DNA of 64,000 nt from Salinirubellus salinus (GCF_025231485.1 NZ_CP104003.1:3100001-3164000), one strand, 5' to 3'; positions 1-8,751 are shown, counted from the first letter of the stretch. Notes: generated by a model not told the origin, from the sequence alone. Made by a program: numbers and translations.

Positions 1-57
1 GAGAAGGCCGCCGAGTACGTCCTGGCGTACGCCTCACAGCCGGTCCTATCGGTCTGA
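1..57 (+). CDS. C-terminal end of an unidentified protein (partial)
   Basis: The window opens inside a gene read in frame 1. Eighteen codons are visible (EKAAEYVLAYASQPVLSV) before a TGA at 55-57. The fragment is too short to assign a family. Its last 12 bases overlap the end of the convergent acetyltransferase gene, a tight tail-to-tail arrangement also seen elsewhere in this window. The reading frame could be a chance one, because only 18 codons support it. Confidence 0.5.
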   Translation, partial: EKAAEYVLAYASQPVLSV

Positions 58-630
58 GTCGTCGATACCGAGGTCGGTCTCGGTGTCGCCCGCTCCCGTC
101 CCGGCCTCGGTCAGCGCGGCAGTCATCTCGAGTTCGAAACTCCCCGCGTCGCCCGCCTCGAACCCGACCTTCCGGTAGAGCGCCACCGCCGGGTTGTTCC
201 ACCGCTCGACGGTGAGCCACACGCGGTCGATGCCTGCCTCGTAGCCCGCCCCGAGCAGCGCCTCGATGAGGCCCGTCCCGATGCCGGCGTCCTGGTAGTC
301 CGAGAGCACGAAGATGGCGAGTTCGTACGCCTCGTCGCCGTCCGGCACCAGCGTGGCGTGTCCAACCACGCTGTCACCGTCCCACGCGAGGACGTTGACG
401 CACTCGTCGGCGAGGATGGCCTCCAGCCAGTTGCGGATTGCCTCGTCCTTGACCGGGGGGATCCCCTGTGCCCGGTCGGCCGGGTCGAACGCGGTGTACA
501 TCTCGACGACGGCCTCGAACTCGTCGTCGTAGCGCTCGACGCGTATCTCGCGCCCGTTCCGGTCCTCGAAGACGCACGGCGGGGCCTCGTAGGGGCCCGC
601 CACCTCGTCGGGGTAGACGAATCCGCTCAT
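46..630 (-). CDS. GNAT family N-acetyltransferase
   Basis: Predicted 194-aa acetyl-CoA-dependent N-acetyltransferase; the substrate is unknown. The GNAT acetyl-CoA loop Q-D-A-G-I-G-T-G is at residues 113-120, followed by the usual N-x-x-A-x-x-L-Y-x-x-x-G-F ending (N146 to F157). The N-terminal half contains FEDRNGREI and the acidic C-terminal tail is probably disordered. I start at the ATG at 628-630 because it overlaps the TGA of the upstream UspA gene (ATGA), so the two form an operon; an open frame further upstream is read-through. A paralogue with the same layout lies at 59069-59614. Function as an acetyltransferase is likely; specificity cannot be read. Confidence 0.88.
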   Translation of the reverse strand: MSGFVYPDEVAGPYEAPPCVFEDRNGREIRVERYDDEFEAVVEMYTAFDPADRAQGIPPVKDEAIRNWLEAILADECVNVLAWDGDSVVGHATLVPDGDEAYELAIFVLSDYQDAGIGTGLIEALLGAGYEAGIDRVWLTVERWNNPAVALYRKVGFEAGDAGSFELEMTAALTEAGTGAGDTETDLGIDDSDR

Positions 631-995
631 CGTACCAGCGTCACCGAGACGGTAGCGTTCAGGACGACGAACTCGGCGATGCTCCCGAGGCTCACCTTCC
701 CGAGTGGCGAGGTCTCCCCGCCGCCCAGCACGATACGGTCGAACCCCTCGCGCTCCGCGAGTTCGACGAGTCGACTCCCCGGATGCCCTTCGACGACCAC
801 CACCTCGGCCTCGAGGCCGGCCTCGCGCAGTCGCTCTTCGACGGCCTCGCGGATGGACTCGGTGGAGCGGTCGACAGCGGGGTTCTCGACGACCGCGACG
901 GTCAGGTCGTCGCCGGCCTCTCGGGTCCGTTCGATGGTCCGGTCGAGGGCGGTCAGCCCGTCGTCGCTGCCGCCGACGCCCAGCAGTACCTTCAT
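627..995 (-). CDS. UspA-type universal stress protein
   Basis: 122-aa single-domain universal stress protein. It begins MKVLLGVGGSDDG, the first strand and loop of the Usp fold, and ends with the nucleotide-binding signature: GGG at the end of the IVLGGGETSP segment, then G-S-I-A-E in the last 20 residues. This is the G-x2-G-x9-G-S/T pattern of ATP-binding Usps, so nucleotide binding is plausible. It is the first gene of a two-gene operon with the acetyltransferase (4-base ATGA overlap). I chose the ATG at 993-995, where the Usp fold starts; a longer frame adds only nine residues of no recognisable domain. Confidence 0.88.
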   Translation of the reverse strand: MKVLLGVGGSDDGLTALDRTIERTREAGDDLTVAVVENPAVDRSTESIREAVEERLREAGLEAEVVVVEGHPGSRLVELAEREGFDRIVLGGGETSPLGKVSLGSIAEFVVLNATVSVTLVR

Positions 996-1067
996 GGACG
1001 GGGGCAGGCCCCGCCGGGACAAAAAGCCACCCCGCCTCGAACGCTCCCCGTCGGTGTCGGGCGAACG

Positions 1068-1073
1068 CTTTTG
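1068..1073 (+). promoter_or_regulatory. TATA-like box of the SHOCT gene
   Basis: CTTTTG lies 25-30 bases before the ATG at 1098. The same hexamer at the same distance precedes the next gene (1566-1571), so both genes are probably transcribed as leaderless mRNAs. Inferred from position and sequence only. Confidence 0.45.
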
Positions 1074-1097
1074 CCCGCACTCGCCCCACCTCGGCGT

Positions 1098-1532
1098 ATG
1101 TCCGTCCTCCGGAACCTGCGCGAGGAACTCACCGGCGTCGTCGCCCTCCTCGTCCTCGGCGCCGGGTTCCTCGCCATGGCGTTCCCCACGCTCTCGCCGA
1201 TCCCGTTCTGGGTGATCTGGATCGTCGGGTTCGCGGTCGTCCTCCCCCTCGTGGGCATCGCGACCGGCGAGGCGCTCGACGAGGACGAGGACGCCGACCG
1301 CGACCCGTCCGACCAGTCGCGGCGCGACCGCGACCCGGCCGCCGAGTCCGAACGCGACCCGCTGGCGGAGCTCCGCCGGCGCTACGCCGAGGGGGAGATA
1401 GACGAACTGGAGTTCGAGCGGCGCCTGGAGCGTCTGCTGGAGACCGAGGACGAGGCCGCCGCGGCCGCGTACGTCGACCGGCGACGCACCGACCGCGAGC
1501 AGGAGGCCGACCCCGAGCGCGACTCGGCCTGA
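1098..1532 (+). CDS. Membrane protein with C-terminal SHOCT domain
   Basis: 144 aa. The N-terminal third has two hydrophobic segments (about residues 13-29 and 34-55), then a highly acidic linker, then a SHOCT-type short helical module: P-L-A-E-L-R-R-R-Y-A-x-G-E-I-x-x-x-E-F-E-R-R-L-E. SHOCT modules are small oligomerisation or tethering elements in prokaryotic membrane proteins. Start is the ATG at 1098, supported by the promoter-like box 30 bases upstream and by the MSVLRNL start typical of haloarchaeal relatives. Its specific role is unknown. Confidence 0.85.
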   Translation: MSVLRNLREELTGVVALLVLGAGFLAMAFPTLSPIPFWVIWIVGFAVVLPLVGIATGEALDEDEDADRDPSDQSRRDRDPAAESERDPLAELRRRYAEGEIDELEFERRLERLLETEDEAAAAAYVDRRRTDREQEADPERDSA

Positions 1533-1565
1533 CCCGTCCGCCAGCCGTCAGACACCGCCGACGGC

Positions 1566-1571
1566 CTTTTG
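1566..1571 (+). promoter_or_regulatory. TATA-like box of the DUF5806 gene
   Basis: CTTTTG 25-30 bases before the ATG at 1596, identical in sequence and spacing to the box before the neighbouring SHOCT gene. It supports the ATG at 1596 over an upstream in-frame start. Confidence 0.45.
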
Positions 1572-1595
1572 ACCCGCTGGCCCGGACCCTCGGCC

Positions 1596-2321
1596 ATGAC
1601 CGAGGAGCCCGACGCCGAACGCACCGCGGGCGTGGAGGGGGACGCCGCCGGGGACCTCCGCCCCGCGATCCGCCGGGTCGAGGATGGGGACGGACACGAC
1701 TCGCGACTCGCGGACGACGCGGCCCCCGAGGACGACACCGCCGAGGTCCCGCCGGACGTCCGGGAGTACGCCCGCTTCTCGAAGATCGACGGCGCGACCT
1801 ACGACCGGGCCAACGAGTTCCTCCGCGACCGGACCTACGTCACCGCCCGCGAGTGGGCCATCGCGCGGCTCTGTGCCGACTTCCGTACCGAGACCGGTGT
1901 CGAGATGACGAAGATCGGTGAGAACCTCCCGCACCTCGTCCCGTTCATGACCGACACCTACAGCCCGCAGGCGGTGAACCAGGCCCGCGCCTCGTTCAAG
2001 GAGAAGGTCCGCAAGGCCGGCGCGACGTTCCTCTACGGCGCGATGTGTGACTTCTACACCGCCGAGGAACTGGACGACCTGATGTACGAGGTCACCGAGG
2101 TGGCGAAGTTCCTCCTCGAGGTCGAGGGCGTCGAGCTCACCGTCGACGAGGAGCTCGAGGCCGAGGACCGCATCGGCAGCGTGATGCGCGACGTCCGGGA
2201 GTCGAGCGCGGCGCTCCGACACGACCACGTCCACTGCCCGGAGTGCGGGCACGAACTCTCGGCGGGCGGGACCGACGACGCGGAGGCCGAACCGGAGCAG
2301 TCGGCCCCCGCCGACGACTGA
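1596..2321 (+). CDS. DUF5806 family protein
   Basis: 241 aa, matching what I recognise as the haloarchaeal DUF5806 family. A variable acidic N-terminus of about 50 residues precedes the conserved body, which starts near V-R-E-Y-A-R-F-S-K-I and continues through F-L-R-D-R-T-Y-V and MTKIGENLPHLVPFM. The last 40 residues hold a single CPECGH-type half zinc ribbon (C-P-E-C preceded by H-x-H). The body is helical and soluble. Function is unknown. Start is the MTEEPD methionine, with a promoter box 30 bases upstream. Confidence 0.82.
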   Translation: MTEEPDAERTAGVEGDAAGDLRPAIRRVEDGDGHDSRLADDAAPEDDTAEVPPDVREYARFSKIDGATYDRANEFLRDRTYVTAREWAIARLCADFRTETGVEMTKIGENLPHLVPFMTDTYSPQAVNQARASFKEKVRKAGATFLYGAMCDFYTAEELDDLMYEVTEVAKFLLEVEGVELTVDEELEAEDRIGSVMRDVRESSAALRHDHVHCPECGHELSAGGTDDAEAEPEQSAPADD

Positions 2322-2366
2322 CAGCCACTCCTCCGCGTCTCGCGGGCGCTGGCCCGTGCCGCCCCG

Positions 2367-3140
2367 CTACCGGTCGCCCGCGATCGTCAACAGTGGGTAG
2401 TCCGCGACGACCCCGTCGACGCCCGCCTCCCGGAGTCGCTTCACGTCGTGCCACGTCCGGGCCGTCCACGCGTTCACCGTACAGCCACGGTCTCGCGCTC
2501 TTCCCACGAGGGCCGCGTCGGTGAACACCGCCTCCTTCGCGGGGTGGAAGGCGGTACAGCCGTGGCGCGCCACGCAGTCCAGTCCCCAGTCGGCCGCGCC
2601 GTCGGGGACGACGGGGGCGGTCCGGTCGCCGGTCACGTCGTCGGCCGCCGCCAGCGCCGCCTCGAAGAACGAGGAGTAGAGGACCCGCTCCAGCGGTTCG
2701 CAGGTCGCCGCCACCCGCTCGACGAACGGCCGCCACGTCTCGCGCCGCGTCGCGAGGTCGTCCGGGTGGCTGGCGGGCCACACGTCACGCGTCCCGGGGT
2801 TCTTCAGTTCGACGTTCAACCGGACGCCGGGCGGGAGCGCCTCGACCACCGCGGCCAGCGTGGGGACGGTGAACCCGGAACCGAGCACCTCGGCGCCCGT
2901 CACCGTCGCCAGCGGCGTCTCCCACACGACCCCCTCGGCGTCCGTGACGCCCTCGCTCCCGTCGTCGCGTTCGTCCAGCCGCGAGTCGTGGAACACGACC
3001 GGTGTACCGTCGGCGGCCGGCATCGTGTCCACCTCGACGGTGTGGGTGTCGGGGTGGAGACCCGCGGCGGTCACGGCCGGGACCGTGTTCTCGGGGAACG
3101 TCCCCGCGAACCCGCGGTGGGCGAGGATGTCGAGGCTCAC
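2367..3140 (-). CDS. Glycerophosphodiester phosphodiesterase
   Basis: 257-aa single-domain GDPD, expected to hydrolyse glycerophosphodiesters to sn-glycerol 3-phosphate and an alcohol. The TIM-barrel signature is intact: H8-R9 with P16-E-N-T, then E36-V-D38 (metal ligands) and the general acid/base H51 in V-V-F-H-D. The end of the barrel is A-G-V-D-G-V-V-A-D-Y-P. No signal peptide is visible, so it is probably cytoplasmic, working in lipid headgroup or glycerol turnover. Length and start fit the family. It lies on the minus strand beside a DUF1028 gene transcribed the same way. Confidence 0.93.
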   Translation of the reverse strand: MSLDILAHRGFAGTFPENTVPAVTAAGLHPDTHTVEVDTMPAADGTPVVFHDSRLDERDDGSEGVTDAEGVVWETPLATVTGAEVLGSGFTVPTLAAVVEALPPGVRLNVELKNPGTRDVWPASHPDDLATRRETWRPFVERVAATCEPLERVLYSSFFEAALAAADDVTGDRTAPVVPDGAADWGLDCVARHGCTAFHPAKEAVFTDAALVGRARDRGCTVNAWTARTWHDVKRLREAGVDGVVADYPLLTIAGDR

Positions 3141-3198
3141 GTCCGTCGATTCGCCGGCGGCAGCGTAAATCTTGTTCGGGACGGTCGACCGTGAAGAA

Positions 3199-3951
3199 CT
3201 ACCCGTCGGTGGCCGCCTCCCCGCCCTCGTCGTCCGCCACGCCGTCTACACTGTCCTCCTCGTAGGCGTCCTCGTAGCGGTCCATCGCGTCCTCGAACGA
3301 CCGCTCGGCCAGTTCGTAGGTCTCGCGCAGGTCCTCGATGGGCGTCTCCGTGGCGTCGACCCGCAGGTCGTCGGTGAACGACGCCAGTTCGCGCTCCTCG
3401 GTCCGGGCGACCATCACGGCTGCGGAGTGGACGGGCAGGTCCTCGCGCTTGTCGCCCCCCTCGGCGTGGCCGGCGGCGAGTGCGTCTATCAGTCGCTCGC
3501 TCAGGGGTTCCTCGGGGTCGCTCGCTTCGTACGCCGCCGCGGTCTCCGCCACGACCGACTCCCCGGTCAGCAGGTTCCCGGCGACGGTGTACCCCTCACC
3601 GGCGGTGTGACCGTACCACTCCTTGCACTCTTCGCCCGAGAAGGTGAACGTCCCCTCGCGGTCGACGCCGTGCAGTTGTCGGTTCTCGCTGTTCTCGTCG
3701 GCGTCGAGCAGCGACTGCAGAGCGTCACCCACGGCGAGTCCGTCGTCGACGTACTCGATGCCCTTGCGCCCCAGCCGGGTGTTGACGAGCGACTGCGTGG
3801 CGACGGCGCCGTTCTCGGAGACGAACGGACAGAGCGTACCGACGCCGGCGAGTCGCGTGGTGACGGCGACGCCGAACCGGTCGTGTTCCTCGAGGTCACC
3901 CTCGTCGGTCTCGGTCTCGTAGTTCTCGTGGACGCAGATGCTGAAGGTCAC
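3199..3951 (-). CDS. DUF1028 family protein (Ntn-hydrolase-like fold)
   Basis: 250 aa. It has the DUF1028 opening MTFSICVHE, then F-G-V-A-V-T-T-R-L-A-G-V-G and G-A-V-A-T-Q-S-L-V-N. The middle contains E-G-Y-T-V-A-G-N-L-L-T-G, also characteristic. The family resembles Ntn-hydrolases but has no established reaction. The C-terminal 50 residues are an acidic helical extension. It is 58 bases upstream of the GDPD gene on the same strand and may be co-transcribed. I keep the family name and infer no substrate. Confidence 0.85.
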   Translation of the reverse strand: MTFSICVHENYETETDEGDLEEHDRFGVAVTTRLAGVGTLCPFVSENGAVATQSLVNTRLGRKGIEYVDDGLAVGDALQSLLDADENSENRQLHGVDREGTFTFSGEECKEWYGHTAGEGYTVAGNLLTGESVVAETAAAYEASDPEEPLSERLIDALAAGHAEGGDKREDLPVHSAAVMVARTEERELASFTDDLRVDATETPIEDLRETYELAERSFEDAMDRYEDAYEEDSVDGVADDEGGEAATDG

Positions 3952-4052
3952 GCTCCCGACTGTGCGGGGGTGGAGAAAAGCGTCTGTGGAACCGGCACGG
4001 CGAACGTGCGTCTGACGTAAGACCTATGCCCGTACCGGGCCGTTTCGACGCT

Positions 4053-4406
4053 ATGGGACTGATGAGCAAGCTCCTCGGGGGAGGAAAGCGCACCGCCGAC
4101 GACTACGTGAAACTCGACGTGGACGACTTCGACGCACAGGCCGTCGACGCCGGGACGTCCGTCCGCATCGCCACCATCTCGGACAAGCAGGACGTCATCG
4201 ACATCAAGGACGCCGTCTACGACGGCGACGTCGTCATCGCGGACATCACCCGACACACGACGACCGACCGGACGATGGAGCACATCTCGGACGAACTCAA
4301 GCAGGTCGCCCGCGAGGTGGGCGGTGACATCGTCCAGAAGGACGACGACCAGATCATCATCACGCCCGGCGGCGTGCAGATCTCCCGCAAGAAACTCGGC
4401 CGCTGA
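4053..4406 (+). CDS. sepF: Cell division protein SepF
   Basis: 117 aa, the usual size of archaeal SepF, the membrane anchor for FtsZ at the division site. The N-terminus MGLMSKLLGGGK is a short amphipathic membrane-targeting helix. The core alpha/beta domain includes V-R-I-A-T-I-S-D, V-Y-D-G-D-V-V-I-A-D-I-T and G-G-D-I-V-Q-K-D-D-D-Q-I-I-I-T-P. It ends GGVQISRKKLGR. I start at the ATG at 4053 because the targeting helix must be N-terminal; an upstream in-frame ATG at 4026 would bury it. No other division gene is adjacent. Confidence 0.93.
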   Translation: MGLMSKLLGGGKRTADDYVKLDVDDFDAQAVDAGTSVRIATISDKQDVIDIKDAVYDGDVVIADITRHTTTDRTMEHISDELKQVAREVGGDIVQKDDDQIIITPGGVQISRKKLGR

Positions 4407-4458
4407 GCTGCCCCCGTCGACCCCGATCTGCTCCTCGAGACGTCGTTCCTCCCGCCGT

Positions 4459-6579
4459 TCAGAACGGCAGGTCGCCACCCGCACCCGGTAGCCCCGGCAC
4501 CGGCAGTTCCGGCGGCTCGGGGGCACCATCGCCCCCACTCGCCTCCGTCCCGAGGACGACGTTCTGGTCCGTACTGCCGCCCACGTCTGTCCACGTCGCC
4601 CCGCCGTCGAGGCTGTACGCCACCGGCCCGAACGTGTAGCCGTTCGAGTCGCCGAGCGCCGCGGGCGCCTCCACGAAGTACGTCGGGTCGTGGCTCGTCG
4701 CCCGCCCCTCGAAGACGACGTGTGCGCCGTCGCGCTCCCCGTCCCCGCCGACGAGCGTCCACGACTCGGGCACCCTGTCGCGCACCAGCACCGGCGGCGC
4801 GGCGCCGTCCCGCTCGACGCTCACGTCGACCGAGAGGTCGACCTGGTTCGTCTCGCCGCCGGTGAACACCTGCCCGTCGTCGCTCCGGGTGGCGACCACC
4901 GAGACGGCCGGCACCCCCTCGGGCACCGGCCGGGTCCCGACGGTGAGGTCGGTGCCAGCGTGGTCCACCTGCACCCCGCCGGCCCCTCTGGCCGACGTGA
5001 ACCCCACGTCCGTCGTCGCCAGCGTCACCCGCAGGCTGTCGCCCGCGTCGAAGAACCGCTGGACGCTCACCAGGTCGAGGTCGACGCGCTGGGCCGTCCC
5101 CGGCGTCCCCTCGACGGCGAGTGGCGTCGCCTGGTTGTCCAGCAACGTCGCGCCTGCGTCGGTGACGTGGTAGAGCTTGGCGAAGACGAACGACCGGGCG
5201 CCGAGCGGCGTCACGGTCAGTGACAGCGACGGGGTGCCGACCACCTCCGTCGCCGCCTCGAACGTGAAGTCGAAGTCGACGCTCGTCACGCCCGCGGCGA
5301 AGTCGCCGTTCTGCGGCGATATCTGGGAGGCAGAGGTGGGTGCGACGCTGTTGACGAGCGTGGTCGACCCCGTCGCCGTCGCGGCCTGCGAGACGGTCGC
5401 CTCGTCGAACGCGAACGTCTCGGGGGTGGCGTCGGCCGGCGGGAACTCGTCCGCTGCGGTGAACGCTCTCGCCGCCAGCGACGCGCCCGACTCGCCCTCG
5501 GCCCGGAGCGCGTCGGCCGTCTGCGTCTCGTAGTAGGTGACCGGCGCGAGCGAACTCTCGCCCTCGCCCTTCAGGTGTTCGTCGAACCACTCGACGGCCT
5601 TCCCCTCCAGATACGCGACCTGGTCGGCGGGGGCGGTGTCGCCGGTGGCGGTATGACCGCCGTCGAAGAAGACGAGCTTCGCCTCCGTCCCCTCGCCGCG
5701 TAGCCCCTCGACGATGCGCTGGCCCTCGTTCGGGACGAACAGCGTGTCCGGCCACCCCTGCACCACGAGCGCGGGGGCGTCGACGGTGTCGAGCTTCACG
5801 GCCGGCGAGCGGACCGTCAGGAACGAGCGCCCCTGTGGCGGCAGCTCGTTGCGCGCCATCGTCGTCGCGTATATCTCGTGGAGTCGCGGCGAGACCCCGC
5901 GCTGGAGGTCCTCCGCGGTCGGCTGCCCGTCGCCGGAGGTGCCCCCCCGGGCGCTGGCGACGCCGGACCCGTAGAGCAGCGAGGTCCACCCCAGTTTCGG
6001 CACGCCGTTGGGCGCCAGCGAGAACGTCAGGTCGTGCCACGGGACGATGGGGACCAGCGCCCGGATGCGGTCGTCCACGGCGGCCGCGTTCAGCTGGATG
6101 CCGCCACCGTACGACGCCCCGATCATCCCGACGCTCGGGCCGCCGCCGCTCGCGTCGACCCGCCCGGTGAACTGCGGGTCGGCGTCCGGGTGGTCGCCGG
6201 CGAGGAAGTCGATCAGTGTGCGCACGTCCTGCACCTCCTTCGGTCCCGAGAGCCCGACCTCGCCGTCGGACTCGCCGAATCCGCGCTGGTCCCACGTCAG
6301 CGCGACGTAGCCGTTCGCCGCCGCGAGGCGGGCGTACCCCTCGACGCTCCCGCGGTCGCCACCCCAGCCGTGCGTCGAGAGTACGACCGGGTGCTCGCCG
6401 TCGCCCGGCGGGCGGAACACCGTCGCGGCTATCTCGGCGCCGTCGAACGACGCGACCCGCACGTCCGTCTCGGTCACCTCGGGGGCCGCGCCCGCACCGC
6501 CGGCGTAGAACACCGCCGCGGCCCCGGCGCTCGCGGTCGCTCGCAGGAAGCCACGTCTGTCCAGTCGGCCTCGGTCCAT
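4459..6579 (-). CDS. Secreted CocE/S15-type alpha/beta hydrolase (Tat)
   Basis: 706-aa acylase or X-Pro dipeptidyl-peptidase-like hydrolase. Residues 1-30 form a twin-arginine leader (D-R-R-G-F-L-R then an Ala-rich stretch), so it is exported folded. The alpha/beta hydrolase domain follows, with H70-G-W-G-G, W96-D-Q-R-G-F-G-E-S-D and the nucleophile S156 in G-A-S-Y-G-G. Asp in G-W-P-D-T-L-F and His in G-G-H-T-A are the likely remaining triad. The second half is a beta-sandwich with an R-x-D-x-x-L-V-S-V-type jelly-roll, then extra beta repeats. Start is the ATG at 6577-6579; longer reading frames lack the leader. The true substrate is not readable. Confidence 0.87.
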   Translation of the reverse strand: MDRGRLDRRGFLRATASAGAAAVFYAGGAGAAPEVTETDVRVASFDGAEIAATVFRPPGDGEHPVVLSTHGWGGDRGSVEGYARLAAANGYVALTWDQRGFGESDGEVGLSGPKEVQDVRTLIDFLAGDHPDADPQFTGRVDASGGGPSVGMIGASYGGGIQLNAAAVDDRIRALVPIVPWHDLTFSLAPNGVPKLGWTSLLYGSGVASARGGTSGDGQPTAEDLQRGVSPRLHEIYATTMARNELPPQGRSFLTVRSPAVKLDTVDAPALVVQGWPDTLFVPNEGQRIVEGLRGEGTEAKLVFFDGGHTATGDTAPADQVAYLEGKAVEWFDEHLKGEGESSLAPVTYYETQTADALRAEGESGASLAARAFTAADEFPPADATPETFAFDEATVSQAATATGSTTLVNSVAPTSASQISPQNGDFAAGVTSVDFDFTFEAATEVVGTPSLSLTVTPLGARSFVFAKLYHVTDAGATLLDNQATPLAVEGTPGTAQRVDLDLVSVQRFFDAGDSLRVTLATTDVGFTSARGAGGVQVDHAGTDLTVGTRPVPEGVPAVSVVATRSDDGQVFTGGETNQVDLSVDVSVERDGAAPPVLVRDRVPESWTLVGGDGERDGAHVVFEGRATSHDPTYFVEAPAALGDSNGYTFGPVAYSLDGGATWTDVGGSTDQNVVLGTEASGGDGAPEPPELPVPGLPGAGGDLPF

Positions 6580-6684
6580 GCTCGCCCCCTCGCGAGTCGC
6601 TCCGAAGTCGGTTCTGCCGTCAGGCCGTGGGCGTTTATGCCGCGCGCGGTGACCGGTACCCCCGTTCGGCGCCCGTTTCGAGAC

Positions 6685-6691
6685 GCTTAAC
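6685..6691 (+). promoter_or_regulatory. TATA-like box of the ABC export operon
   Basis: GCTTAAC lies 26-32 bases before the GTG at 6717. Its position supports that GTG as the start of the ABC ATPase, because long in-frame read-through exists upstream. Confidence 0.45.
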
Positions 6692-6716
6692 GGGCCGAGC
6701 GGCGTCGTCTCGAGCA

Positions 6717-7703
6717 GTGACACTCGCCATCGAGGCAGACGGGCTGGTGAAGGAGTACGGCGACGTGCGGGCGCTGGACGGGCTCTCGTTCGAGGTGGAG
6801 CCGGGGGAGTTCTTCGGCCTGCTCGGGCCGAACGGGGCCGGCAAGACGACGTTCATCAACGTCCTCGTCGGCCTCGCCCGGGCGACGGGCGGCCGCGCCG
6901 AGGTGTTCGGCCACGACGTCGAATCGGAGTACCGCGAGGCCCGGAACCGTATCGGTCTCGCCCCGCAGGAGTTCAACGTCGACCGCTTCTTCCCCATCCA
7001 CGAGGTGCTGGAACACAAGGCCGGCTACCACGGCGTCCCGCCCGCCGAGGCGGCCGAGCGCGCCGCGACGGCCCTGAAGACGGTCGGCATCTGGGAGAAG
7101 CGCGACACCCGTTTCGACTGGCTCTCGGGCGGGATGAAACGCCGGTTCCTGCTCGCCCGCGCGCTCGTCACCGACCCCGACCTGCTCATCCTCGACGAGC
7201 CGACGGCGGGCGTGGACGTCCAGCTCCGGCGTGACCTCTGGCGGCTCATCGAGCGGCTGAACGCCGAGGGGACCACCATCCTGCTCACCACCCACTACAT
7301 CGAGGAGGCCGAACGGCTCTGCGACCGGGTCGCCATCGTCGACTCGGGTCGGAAGGTGGAGGTGGCGACGCCGGACGAACTCCGCTCGCGGGGGACGGAC
7401 ACGCTCGTCCTGACGCTCGAATCGCCCGCCGTCGGCCTCCCCGACCTCTCGTTCGACGGCGTCCACGAGGCGAGCGTCGACGGCCGCGAACTGCGGGTGG
7501 TCGCCGACAGCGCCGGTGCGGTGGCGGCGGACGTGATCCGCACGCTCGACGACGCCGGCATCGCGGTGGCGGACATGGACGTCCGGCGGGCCTCGCTCGA
7601 GGAGGTGTTCGTCGACATGACGCGGCTGGACGAGGAGGCGACGACCGACTACGAGCGGAACGGCCACGACGGCGACGCCGAGAGCGTGGAGGCCGAGCGA
7701 TGA
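6717..7703 (+). CDS. ABC-2 type transporter ATP-binding protein
   Basis: 328-aa ATPase of an ABC-2/DrrA-type exporter. It has Walker A G-P-N-G-A-G-K-T-T, Q-loop A-P-Q-E, signature W-L-S-G-G-M-K-R-R, Walker B L-L-I-L-D-E-P-T-A-G-V-D and switch H in L-L-T-T-H-Y. About 100 residues after the ATPase form the usual regulatory tail ending E-E-V-F-V-D-M-T. Starts with GTG; domain homology begins two residues later (L-A-I-E-A-D-G-L). It overlaps the permease gene by four bases (ATGA), so the two are translated together. The substrate (lipid, drug or polysaccharide) cannot be told. Confidence 0.92.
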   Translation: MTLAIEADGLVKEYGDVRALDGLSFEVEPGEFFGLLGPNGAGKTTFINVLVGLARATGGRAEVFGHDVESEYREARNRIGLAPQEFNVDRFFPIHEVLEHKAGYHGVPPAEAAERAATALKTVGIWEKRDTRFDWLSGGMKRRFLLARALVTDPDLLILDEPTAGVDVQLRRDLWRLIERLNAEGTTILLTTHYIEEAERLCDRVAIVDSGRKVEVATPDELRSRGTDTLVLTLESPAVGLPDLSFDGVHEASVDGRELRVVADSAGAVAADVIRTLDDAGIAVADMDVRRASLEEVFVDMTRLDEEATTDYERNGHDGDAESVEAER

Positions 7704-8515
7704 GCACCGGCACCACGAACGTCCTCGACAGCGTCTTCGGTACCGGCTTCCGGTCGCTGCTCAAGCGCGAGATCCTCCGGTTCGTCCGCCGGCCACGGAA
7801 CACGTTCCTACCGCCGGCCATCACGAACGTCCTCTACTTCTCCGTGTTCGGCGTCATCCTCGGCGGACGCATCCGCGAGATACAGGGATTCGACTACATC
7901 CTGTTCATCTTGCCCGGGCTCGTCGTCCTCGGCGCCGTCTCCAACGCCTTCGAGAACTCCTCGTTCTCCATCTTCCACGGCCGGTGGAACGAGTACATCA
8001 ACGAGGTGCTCACCTCGCCGCTCTCGTACACCTCGCAGGTGTTCGCGTACGTCGCCGCCGCCGCCCTGCGCGGGGTGGTGGTCGGCTTCATCATCGTCGG
8101 CGTCGGCCTCGTGTTCGTCCCGTTCGCCATCGACGGCGGGAGCGTGAGCGTCGAGAGACCGTTCTACCTCGTCGCGTTCATGCTCGTCATCACGACGCTG
8201 TTCGCCGGGTTCGGCGTCCTCGGTGGTCTCTGGGCGCGGGACTTCGACTACCTCACCGTCCTCAACCAGTTCATCCTCCGGCCGCTCACGTTCTTCGGTG
8301 GCGTCTTCTACTCGCTCGACATCCTCCCGCCGCTCTACCGCACGCTCTCGCTCCTGAACCCGATGGTCTACATGGTCAACGGGGTGCGCTACGGCTTCCT
8401 CGGCTACGCCGACGTCGACCCGAACGCCTCGCTCGTCGTGCTGACGCTCCTGACGGCGGCGGTGCTCGGCGTCGCGGTGGTGCTGTTCCGACGCGGCTAC
8501 GGCATCATCGACTGA
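7700..8515 (+). CDS. ABC-2 type transporter permease
   Basis: 271-aa integral membrane partner of the preceding ATPase. After a cytoplasmic N-terminus (L-L-K-R-E-I-L-R-F-V-R-R-P-R) there are about six hydrophobic segments. The ABC-2 signature L-R-P-L-T-F-F-G-G-V-F-Y-S-L-D-I-L-P is near residue 200, followed by L-N-P-M-V-Y. This is the drug/polysaccharide export permease type. It ends with a last membrane helix and F-R-R-G-Y-G. A single permease and a single ATPase suggest a homodimeric pair working as 2+2. Confidence 0.92.
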   Translation: MSTGTTNVLDSVFGTGFRSLLKREILRFVRRPRNTFLPPAITNVLYFSVFGVILGGRIREIQGFDYILFILPGLVVLGAVSNAFENSSFSIFHGRWNEYINEVLTSPLSYTSQVFAYVAAAALRGVVVGFIIVGVGLVFVPFAIDGGSVSVERPFYLVAFMLVITTLFAGFGVLGGLWARDFDYLTVLNQFILRPLTFFGGVFYSLDILPPLYRTLSLLNPMVYMVNGVRYGFLGYADVDPNASLVVLTLLTAAVLGVAVVLFRRGYGIID

Positions 8516-8574
8516 GCGGGGACACTCCCGCCACCCGGCGAAAACCATAGGACGCTCGGCGGTCAAGCCGCGAT

Positions 8575-8751
8575 ATGTTCCGTGCAATCCTGCCGAACGG
8601 ACAGCTCGAGGCAGCGTCGTACGAACACGTCGAGCACGGCGTCGAACTGTACATGGACGACGGCGATCTGCTCGCGTTCGTCCCCTACACCAACCTCGAG
8701 GCGCTCCTGACCGAGCACGCCTACGAGGGGGACGAACCGTCGGTGATGTAG
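8575..8751 (+). CDS. Small hypothetical protein (58 aa)
   Basis: 58-codon gene beginning MFRAILPNGQLEAASYEHVE and ending G-D-E-P-S-V-M before TAG at 8749-8751. It is soluble, acidic (pattern of D and E throughout) and predicted to form a small beta-rich fold. It follows the ABC pair by 59 bases; an AT-rich patch AAAACCATAG at 8541-8550 is a possible promoter. The haloarchaeal amino-acid composition and a third-position GC bias argue for a real gene. I do not recognise the family. Confidence 0.7.
   Translation: MFRAILPNGQLEAASYEHVEHGVELYMDDGDLLAFVPYTNLEALLTEHAYEGDEPSVM

Noticed and set aside
8575-8751. 58-codon frame treated as noise
   Set aside because: Considered and kept as a gene, because its composition is haloarchaeal and acidic, and no other gene overlaps it.
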